DNA from: Planctomycetota bacterium
Lineage (GTDB): Bacteria; Planctomycetota; UBA1135; UBA2386
Direction of reading: 5' to 3'
DNA length: 10,716 nt
Assembly: GCA_020425915.1 (NCBI GenBank)
Contig: JAGQQZ010000009.1
Coordinates: 1-10,716, forward strand
Part shown: piece after piece, positions 1 to 7,132 of the stretch
Position numbering within the stretch: the stretch's first letter is position 1
How the letters are laid out: each line of letters starts with the position of its first letter
Notes under the pieces: model-generated
The model's input: only the letters and a program-made list of their open reading frames with translations
Databases searched by the model: none
Told to the model about the DNA's origin: nothing
Translations under genes and position numbers: made by a program

Positions 1-1436
1 GCCTGGACGCCGGCGTTCGCGTTCTCGGAGTACGTGACGCGAACGTCGCTCTTCGTCGCCGAGGCGCTGCGGGCCGCGGTCTCGGCGCGCTCGCCGCCAC
101 CGATGACCTTGACCAGGCGACGGCCCTTCTCGTTGACGGCGCGGCTCAGGACCTCGACGACCTTGTTCGCGTCGGGGATCGAAGCCGAGTCGCCCGAGAC
201 CTTCGTGATCGCGAGCGCGGCGGCGTAGCCGATCGCGGACGATGCATCGTCGTCGAGCGCCGTCAGGAGCGGCGAATCACCGATCGTGCTGGGCGTCTCG
301 ACGTCCGACAGCGCCTCGATGGTGGCGACCGCGGTCGGAACCATGTGGTCGCGCATGGAGTCGGTGAGCGCCTGGCGGAGCGTCGCCGGACCGGTCGTCA
401 TCGCGACCATCCGCAGGGCTGGAATCTTCGCGGAAAGCGCCTGCACGGCCTCGTTGTCCGGGTTGGCAGCGAGCGTCTCCTCGATCGCGGCGACCTCGGC
501 GAGGTAGGAACGAGCCAGGAGCGCCTTCGCGGCGTCGTTGGCAGGATCCATGCTCATCGCCATGTGGGCAGCCTTCTTGGCCAGTTCGAGGTGGAAGACC
601 TCGGAAGGGACGTCGTGAGCCACCAATTGGCCGTCGTCGAACGTCCAGACGACCTCCGAAGGCGTCAGACCGCGGAGCCCGACACCGGTCAGGTAGTCCT
701 GGGCATCGCCGAGGAAGATATCGACCGCGTTCGTGCCGGCTGCGACGCCGAACTTCTCGAGTCCGGCACGCGCGATCTCGCGGACCGCCTCGTTCTTGTC
801 CTCGCTCGCGAGCTTGGCCAGCGCACCGGCGGCGCGCGGGTCCCCGATGTGGACGAGCGATGCCGCGATGTTGCGGCGCAGCAGGTCCGAGTCGCTGGCC
901 AACGCTTCGACCAGCGGCAGGACCGCCGGGCTACCGATGCGCTGCAGCGTCAACATCGCGTAGTCCTGACCCTTGTCCTCGTCCGGGTTGCCGAGCACCG
1001 CGATCAGGGCCGGCACCGCGAATTCGGAGTGGTCCGACGCCAGTTCGGCCATCGCGTGGGTCCGCTCCGCGAAGTCTTCGGACGAGGTCGCGGTCGCGAC
1101 CAGCTCGCGGATCTTGTCGGCATCGCGCGAGATCTCGCGGCGCCCCGAAGACGCGAGGGTCATGAGGTGCTTCGCGATCTTCGCGAACTCGCCACCCTCG
1201 TTGACCATGATCATCCACTCGTCGCTGTCGACCTTGGTCCAGAGGTCGAACGCCTCTTCGTTCCCCGGGTTCGTCGCGAGGTATTCGGTCAGCAGCGACA
1301 GCGCCGCCTCACGGTCGTTCAACCGGAGCTTGCGCAGCGCCTGCTTGAAGAGGTCATCGTCCTGGGCCGACAGGGATCCAGCAGCAACACATGCTGCAAC
1401 GATCGCGATCAGACGCTTTGCGAGAGGGTTGGCCAT
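1..1436 (-). CDS. Exported HEAT/TPR-type helical-repeat protein (3' end outside window)
   Basis: The 478 visible residues are the N-terminal part; the frame is still open at base 1. The ATG at 1436-1434 follows a GGAG ribosome site 9 bases upstream. Residues 1-24 form a signal peptide: basic MANPLAKR, a hydrophobic core, then SLSA before QDDD. Residues about 28-65 look TPR-like, with an NPGNEEAFDLW turn. Residues about 118-230 are HEAT/PBS-lyase-like: paired helices with repeated IGSPAVLPLVEAL and IGDPRAAGALAKL motifs and acidic turns. Residues 276-330 are again TPR-like (MDPANDAAKALLARSYL). From about 437 the pattern changes to strand-helix-strand (RRLVKVIGGGE, then DVRVTYSEN), suggesting the start of a receiver-like alpha/beta domain. 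Such repeats are usually protein-binding scaffolds, here probably periplasmic. No catalytic motif is seen. The gene diverges from the regulator at 1793. The repeat fold and export are fairly secure; the biological role is unknown. Confidence 0.75.
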   Translation of the reverse strand, partial: MANPLAKRLIAIVAACVAAGSLSAQDDDLFKQALRKLRLNDREAALSLLTEYLATNPGNEEAFDLWTKVDSDEWMIMVNEGGEFAKIAKHLMTLASSGRREISRDADKIRELVATATSSEDFAERTHAMAELASDHSEFAVPALIAVLGNPDEDKGQDYAMLTLQRIGSPAVLPLVEALASDSDLLRRNIAASLVHIGDPRAAGALAKLASEDKNEAVREIARAGLEKFGVAAGTNAVDIFLGDAQDYLTGVGLRGLTPSEVVWTFDDGQLVAHDVPSEVFHLELAKKAAHMAMSMDPANDAAKALLARSYLAEVAAIEETLAANPDNEAVQALSAKIPALRMVAMTTGPATLRQALTDSMRDHMVPTAVATIEALSDVETPSTIGDSPLLTALDDDASSAIGYAAALAITKVSGDSASIPDANKVVEVLSRAVNEKGRRLVKVIGGGERAETAARSASATKSDVRVTYSENANAGVQ

Positions 1437-1792
1437 GAAACAGGGCTCCGGGGGGTGAATGCGAATCGCAGTGCGAGTTTGGGGACGGGAATACGATCTC
1501 TCTCTCCGGCACGTACCGACAGGAACCCGGACGACCCGAACTCCACGCAGGGCCTGGACTTGCCAGGAGAGGGACGTTCATCCTAGATGCCGTTCCGGGT
1601 CCGTCAAGGCGCCCGAGGGAGGGTGCCAGCCGTGACCAGAGGGGGGTAGAAGCATACACCGACCCTCCGGAAATCCATGGAATCTTCGCCGCCGATCCGT
1701 CGGCTCTCGGGCGGCGTCCCCAGTCTGCGGTGGCATGGGCGCTCGACCGAGCCCTCCTGACGCCCTCGCCTCCCGATCCGAGACCGAACCCG
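1437..1792. other. Divergent intergenic region (356 bases)
   Basis: This gap separates the start codons of the left-hand repeat protein and the sigma-54-type regulator, so it should hold promoters for both. I found no convincing -35/-10 pair and no sigma-54 signature (TGGCAC-N5-TTGC) on either strand. What can be seen is a short palindrome at 1460-1470 (TGCGA-A-TCGCA) in the leader of the minus-strand gene and a GC-rich inverted repeat at 1687-1716 in front of the regulator. Open frames that cross the gap look like extensions of antisense shadows and have no recognisable protein features. Confidence 0.6.
1687..1716 (+). repeat. GC-rich inverted repeat upstream of the regulator gene
   Basis: The arms CGCCGCC (1687-1693) and GGCGGCG (1710-1716) are perfectly complementary over 7 bases with a 16-base loop. 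The inner CCGA-TCCG-TCGG (1692-1703) could form a competing smaller hairpin. It lies 77 bases upstream of the regulator start, so it could fold in the mRNA leader or be an operator. In DNA this GC-rich it could also be chance; no function is shown. Confidence 0.3.
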
Positions 1793-3151
1793 ATGAGCCA
1801 GCCCCGAATCCTGATCGTCGACGACGAGCGGGCGATCCGTGAAGAACTTGCGTACGCCCTGGCCTACGAGGGCTACGCGACGGCCGAAGCCACGGATGGC
1901 GAAGCCGCGCTCGCCGAACTCGAGTCGGGCACCTTCGCCGCCGTGCTCCTCGACATCAAGATGCCGGGCATCGACGGGATGGAGGTCCTGACCCGAGCCA
2001 AGGACCGCTGGCCGGACCTGCCCGTCATCATGATCTCGGCCCACGGCGACATCGAGACGGCGGTCGTCGCCGTCCGACAAGGAGCCCTCGACTTCCTGCC
2101 GAAGCCGTTCGACACGGACCGGGTCCTCGTCAGCATCAAGAACGCCCTGACACTCGGCGACCTGGCGCAGGAGAACCGCAGCCTACGCAGGCAGATCGCG
2201 GCGACCCATTCGATGATCGGCGAGAGCCCGGCCATGGCCGAGGTGAAACGATTGATCGAGAAGGCCGCACCGACCCAGGCGCAGGTACTGATCACCGGTG
2301 AGAACGGCACCGGGAAGGAAGTGGTCGCGCGACAACTGCACGCGCTGTCGAAGCGGAGCGACAAGCCGTTCGTCGCGGTCAACTGCGCGGCGATCCCGTC
2401 GGAACTGATCGAGAGCGAGCTGTTCGGGCACGAGAAGGGTGCGTTCACCGGGGCGACGAGTCGCCGGCGCGGCTACTTCGAGTCGGCGAACGGCGGAACC
2501 CTGCTACTCGACGAGATCGGCGACATGGCGCCGAACGCGCAGGCCAAGCTGCTGCGCACGCTACAGGAGCACAAGATCACACGTCTCGGCAGCACCGATT
2601 CGGTCGACGTGGACGTGCGCGTGCTCGCCGCGACGAACCAGGACCTCGCGCGACTGGTCGAGGAGAAGACGTTCCGCGAGGACCTCTACTACCGACTCCA
2701 CGTGATCCGAATCGAGGTCCCGCCGCTGCGCGACCGGCTCGAGGACCTGGACGCACTGACCGATCACTTCCTGCGCGAGACGTGCAGGCGCCACGGGCTA
2801 TCCGAGATCGAGGTCACGGCGGCGGCTCGTTCGGCGCTGCGCGCGAGGCCGTGGCCCGGCAACGTTCGCGAGCTCAAGCACCTGATCGAGGCCGCGGCGA
2901 TCCTGGCGGAGAACGGCGTGATCGACGGCGAGGACATCGAGTCGTTGAGCGCCGCGCGCTCGGGCGAATCCGCTCGGGGCGGCGACTGGTTCGCGTTCGA
3001 GACGCTCGAGAGCTTCCGCGCCGCGACCGAGAAGGAGTTCATCCGCCGCAAGCTCGAGGAGAACAACGGCAACATCAAGCGCACGGCAGAGCGCATCAAG
3101 ATTCAGCGGTCGAACCTCTACAAGAAGCTCGACCGCTACGGGATGAAGTAG
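1793..3151 (+). CDS. NtrX/NtrC-family sigma-54-dependent response regulator
   Basis: This 452-residue protein is a complete three-domain transcription activator. Residues 1-122 are a receiver with acidic pair D10/D11, phospho-acceptor D54 (LLDIKMPG), S82 and K104 (FLPKPF). Residues about 141-370 are the AAA+ sigma-54-interaction domain: Walker A GENGTGKE at 169-176, the sigma-54-contacting GAFTGA loop at 216-221, Walker B LLLDEIG at 237-243 and the arginine-finger region FREDLYYRL at 294-302. Residues about 410-452 hold a Fis-type helix-turn-helix (GNIKRTAERIKIQRSNLYKK). By family, phosphorylation drives oligomerisation and ATP-dependent opening of sigma-54 promoters. The domain order and the C-terminal motif most resemble NtrX. 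The ATG at 1793 is chosen over an in-frame start at 1730 because MSQPRILIVDDE is the normal receiver N-terminus; the Shine-Dalgarno sequence is weak. No histidine kinase is adjacent, so signal and targets are unknown. Confidence 0.93.
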   Translation: MSQPRILIVDDERAIREELAYALAYEGYATAEATDGEAALAELESGTFAAVLLDIKMPGIDGMEVLTRAKDRWPDLPVIMISAHGDIETAVVAVRQGALDFLPKPFDTDRVLVSIKNALTLGDLAQENRSLRRQIAATHSMIGESPAMAEVKRLIEKAAPTQAQVLITGENGTGKEVVARQLHALSKRSDKPFVAVNCAAIPSELIESELFGHEKGAFTGATSRRRGYFESANGGTLLLDEIGDMAPNAQAKLLRTLQEHKITRLGSTDSVDVDVRVLAATNQDLARLVEEKTFREDLYYRLHVIRIEVPPLRDRLEDLDALTDHFLRETCRRHGLSEIEVTAAARSALRARPWPGNVRELKHLIEAAAILAENGVIDGEDIESLSAARSGESARGGDWFAFETLESFRAATEKEFIRRKLEENNGNIKRTAERIKIQRSNLYKKLDRYGMK

Positions 3152-3173
3152 GGCGGTTGCGCGACGCGCGCCG
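3152..3173. terminator. Possible short hairpin between convergent genes
   Basis: Only 22 bases separate the stop codons of the regulator and the LysM gene. GCGCG (3159-3163) and CGCGC (3167-3171) can pair over 5 bases with a 3-base loop, which could help end transcription from both sides. There is no T tract on either strand and the alternating GC run would pair by chance, so this is weak. Confidence 0.22.
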
Positions 3174-3977
3174 TCAGTTCGGCAGGACGATCTTCTGCCC
3201 GGCTCGCACGGCTGCGGCGTCGGCGATCGACGGGTTGCTCTCGAGGATCTCGCGCACGTAGGCGTCCGCCTTGCCGACGCCGACGCGGCGCTTCGCCACC
3301 AGCCAGAGGCTGTCGCCTTCCTTCAGGGTGTAGGTCGTGCCGACCGCGGCGACCGGCGCGATGCCAGCGTCGCGCACCGGGCTCGCGGCGGGGATTGGAC
3401 TCGACTGGCGAGCCTCCATCGCTTCGATCAGGATCGCGTCGTCGACCCAGGGCACGCAGACCTCGTCGCCAGGATGCAGCCGGGTCAGGTTCTGGTCCTC
3501 GTTCAGCGCCGCGACGATCTCGGAGTCGACCCCTGGACACCACCGCTGGATCAGGACGGCGAGCGAATCGCCCGGCTTGGCTCGCACGAAGCGGAACCGC
3601 TCCCCCGAGGCCGGATTCTCCTCGGTGCGACTGATTCCCAGCTGGACCGTGCGGTGCAGCGGCACTTCGACCGGCTGCCGGACCTCACCCGAGTCGGTTC
3701 CCAGCGCGGGAGCCGGATCGAGTTCGGTCTCGGGTTCGGCATCGGTCCCGGTGGTCACCGGGTCCTCGTCCTCGAGCAGGAGCCGCAGTTCGCGCTCGGC
3801 GTCGTCGACGCGATCGCCGCTGAGGAACGGGATGTCACGACCCCGACCGTCCGCGGCATCACCGCTCGCGAGATCGGTCCGATCCGGCGTCTCACCGCCG
3901 AAGATGATCGCGATTCCGAGGATCACGGCGAGCACACCCGTCACACCGTAGACCAAGACTGATTCACTGCGCTTCAT
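3174..3977 (-). CDS. Membrane-anchored protein with two LysM domains
   Basis: The product has 267 residues. The ATG at 3977-3975 follows GGGAGG with a 5-base spacer; longer in-frame starts up to 4235 lack such a site and would precede the membrane segment. Residues 7-28 are one hydrophobic helix after MKRSES, with no clear cleavage site, so a membrane anchor is likely. Residues 30-125 are an acidic, Pro/Thr-rich, low-complexity spacer. LysM 1 (about 128-177) contains VRAKPGDSLAVLIQRW and LHPGDEVCVP. LysM 2 (213-267) contains YTLKEGDSLWLVAKRR and RAGQKIVLPN and ends the protein. LysM domains bind N-acetylglucosamine polymers such as peptidoglycan, so the protein probably tethers the inner membrane to the wall or spaces a wall-associated complex. 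No peptidase or amidase domain is present. It is convergent with the regulator and divergent from the unit at 4108. Confidence 0.87.
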   Translation of the reverse strand: MKRSESVLVYGVTGVLAVILGIAIIFGGETPDRTDLASGDAADGRGRDIPFLSGDRVDDAERELRLLLEDEDPVTTGTDAEPETELDPAPALGTDSGEVRQPVEVPLHRTVQLGISRTEENPASGERFRFVRAKPGDSLAVLIQRWCPGVDSEIVAALNEDQNLTRLHPGDEVCVPWVDDAILIEAMEARQSSPIPAASPVRDAGIAPVAAVGTTYTLKEGDSLWLVAKRRVGVGKADAYVREILESNPSIADAAAVRAGQKIVLPN

Positions 3978-4023
3978 CCGCGCCTCCCTGTGGGTTCCGA
4001 CTGCCCCACCGGCCGCCCGCCGT

Positions 4024-4070
4024 GTGGAACATCCGGACGCGATTCTAGGGTCCGTCCTGCGAAGTTCCAC
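4024..4070. repeat. Nested inverted repeats between divergent genes
   Basis: GTGGAAC (4024-4030) is mirrored by GTTCCAC (4064-4070). Inside it, CGGAC (4034-4038) is mirrored by GTCCG (4050-4054). A third copy of GTTCCAC occurs at 4131-4137, just inside the next gene. The site lies in the 130-base gap between the LysM gene and the gene at 4108, where an operator for either would be expected. The arms are short and no transcription factor consensus is recognised. Confidence 0.3.
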
Positions 4071-4107
4071 CTCGAAGAACACACCGACGATTCGACTTGG
4101 GGGCATC

Positions 4108-4677
4108 GTGTCGCTATCCTCCCGTCGCGTGTTCCACGCCGGCGTCGTCCCCCTGCTGCTGATCGCGGTCCTCGCGCAGTGTTCGAGCCTCGATCGGAAG
4201 GTCGCGCTCCAACCGAGCGACCAGGTCGTGGTCACCTGCTACCAACCCGCCGCGCGCGGGAAGGTGCGCCACCACGAGATCGGTGCGCTGCAGCAATCAC
4301 TCGCAACCGAACCGCGCGTCGACGAAGTCGACTACTACAGCGCGCCGCAGACCGATCCCCTCCGCAAGCTCGTATCGACCGAGACGATGCAACTGCTCCT
4401 CGACGCGCTGGCGACGGCGGGCTACTTCGAGCACGCGGCCCCGTTGCCGGCGGCGCTGCCGGATCGCCCGGGGTTGATCGTCGACGTCAACGGCCAGCGC
4501 AGCTACTTCGGTCGGAGCCCGACCCACGAACCGTCGGTCCACCAGGTCTACACGGTGTGCTGGACCGCGTTCCAAGACGTCTACAACGCCACGAAGGCCT
4601 ATCGCACCGGCGTCGGATCGAACTCGGTCCGCGAGAAGCACGCCGAGCAGATGCAATCGCGAGGGGTGCGCCGGTGA
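4108..4677 (+). CDS. Small exported or lipoprotein-like protein of unknown function, first gene of the kdsB-pyrG unit
   Basis: I chose the GTG at 4108, which follows a G-rich stretch (TTGGGGG), giving 189 residues. An in-frame GTG at 4024 would add 28 residues that do not look like a signal sequence. The N-terminus has basic residues (SSRR), a hydrophobic core (VVPLLLIAVLA) and then Cys25 in LAQC. This resembles a lipoprotein signal, but Gln just before the Cys is unusual, so ordinary secretion or a membrane anchor is also possible. The mature part has the blocks VVVTCYQP, VDEVDYYSAP, GLIVDVNGQRSYFGR and VYTVCWTAFQDVYNATKAYRTG. Two further cysteines lie in mature parts that might pair if exported. 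I do not recognise a family. The stop overlaps the next start (GTGA), so it is translated with kdsB and may serve envelope glycolipid assembly; that role is inferred from position only. Confidence 0.62.
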   Translation: MSLSSRRVFHAGVVPLLLIAVLAQCSSLDRKVALQPSDQVVVTCYQPAARGKVRHHEIGALQQSLATEPRVDEVDYYSAPQTDPLRKLVSTETMQLLLDALATAGYFEHAAPLPAALPDRPGLIVDVNGQRSYFGRSPTHEPSVHQVYTVCWTAFQDVYNATKAYRTGVGSNSVREKHAEQMQSRGVRR

Positions 4678-5419
4678 ACGACGCGCGCCGTGCCGCCGCG
4701 ATCGTTCCTGTCCGACTCGATAGCCAACGTCTCCCCCGCAAGGCGATGCTCGCCGAATCGGGCACGCCGCTGTTCTTGCACACCTGGCAGCGAGCCGTCG
4801 AGGCATCGGCGTTCGACCGCGTGGTCGTCGCCACAGACTCGGACGAGATCGAGGTCGCCGCACGCGATGCGGGAGCTGACGTCGTGCGCACGAGCGCCGG
4901 CTGTCGAACCGGCTCGGAGCGCTGCGCCGAGGCCGCCGGAGAACTCGGACCCGCATACGGTTTCTTCGTCAACATCCAGGGCGACTGGCCGGAGGTGGCG
5001 CCCGCCGACCTCGACGCACTCGTCACGTGCCTGCGCAGCGGGAGCGCACCCACCGCGACGCTCGCGGTGCCGCTGACGGAACCCGAGCGGATCGCAGATC
5101 CGAACGTCGTCAAGGTCGTGCGCGGCCTCGACGCGCGCGCGCTCTACTTCAGTCGCGCGACGATCCCGTTCGTGCGCGGCGCGCACGGTGTCACCCACCT
5201 GCGCCACATCGGGGTCTACGCCTTCGATCGCGAGACGCTCCTCCAGTTGCCCGAGCTGCCATCGAGTGGCTTGGCCGAGACCGAGAGCCTCGAACAACTT
5301 CGCCTGCTCGAGAACGGCATCCCGATGCATGTCCTCGACGCCACGGGATGCCCCTGGGGCATCGAATCACGACCGGACTACGACGCCTTCCTCGAACGAC
5401 TGCACCACTCGAACCGATC

Positions 5420-5423
<4 letters not shown>
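4674..5423 (+). CDS. kdsB: KdsB-like 3-deoxy-manno-octulosonate cytidylyltransferase (CMP-Kdo synthetase)
   Basis: This 249-residue protein, the usual size for the family, would couple Kdo (or a related 8-carbon sugar acid) to CMP from CTP, the activation step before transfer onto lipid A. Family landmarks in order are: nucleotide-binding IVPVRLDSQRLPRK (10-23), VVVATDSDEIE, the metal-binding QGD (102-104), NPNVVKVV-like DPNVVKVVRG, ALYFSRATIPFVRG, LRHIGVYAF, ESLEQLRLLENG and the terminal GIESRPDYDAF. It departs from the classical enzymes at RLPRK (usually RLPGK), QGDWPE (usually QGDEP) and GIES, where E231 stands at the position of a normally conserved metal-binding Asp in GVDTPEDL. It could therefore be a divergent KdsB or an enzyme for a modified Kdo. 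The GTG start at 4674 overlaps the upstream stop and has GAGG about 9 bases before it. Its stop overlaps the pyrG start (ATGA), so it is probably translationally coupled to its CTP supplier. Confidence 0.88.
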
Positions 5424-7024
<1,601 letters not shown>

Positions 7025-7036
7025 CCCCGAATCGGC

Positions 7037-7052
7037 CCCGGAATCGCCGGGC
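7037..7052 (+). terminator. Candidate terminator hairpin after pyrG
   Basis: CCCGG (7037-7041) and CCGGG (7047-7051) form a 5-base-pair GC stem with the loop AATCG, 12 bases after the pyrG stop codon. It is followed by CTTCCCC rather than a proper T run. It is placed where the end of the three-gene unit is expected, but it is a poor intrinsic terminator by sequence. Confidence 0.3.
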
Positions 7053-7112
7053 TTCCCCGAGAGCGGTTGGCCCCTCGATCCCCGGACGATGAGGGAGCGG
7101 CACGCGGAATTC

Positions 7113-7121
7113 TGCTATTGT
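7113..7121 (+). promoter_or_regulatory. Possible extended -10 element just before the ligase gene
   Basis: TG-C-TATTGT (7113-7121) matches an extended -10 element (TGn plus 4 of 6 bases of TATAAT). It is the most AT-rich spot in the 108-base gap after pyrG. No -35 box lies at the usual distance; the bases at 7093-7098 are GGGAGC. If real, transcription would begin only a few bases before the ATG at 7133, giving an almost leaderless mRNA, which would fit the absence of a ribosome site there. Confidence 0.25.
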
Positions 7122-7132
7122 TCGGCTCTCCC

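Noticed and set aside
345..1586. 413-codon open frame on the plus strand at the left edge
   Set aside because: The minus strand here encodes a protein with a ribosome site, a signal peptide and regular helical repeats; the plus-strand product is Arg-rich without structure and crosses the intergenic gap.
1560..1589. TTGCCA ... TAGATG as a sigma-70 promoter for the regulator
   Set aside because: The -10 candidate matches only 3 of 6 bases and the 18-base spacing adds little support.
1620..1672. GGAGGGT/ACCCTCC inverted repeat in the divergent gap
   Set aside because: The 7-base arms are separated by about 35 bases in a G-run-rich stretch, so chance pairing is likely.
1730..1792. N-terminal extension of the regulator from an upstream start
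   Set aside because: The 21 extra residues are Pro/Ala-rich and precede the standard receiver start; family members begin at the equivalent of 1793.
3978..4235. Longer N-terminus for the LysM protein
   Set aside because: It would overlap the divergent lipoprotein-like gene and put 86 unrelated residues before a good membrane anchor that has its own strong ribosome site.
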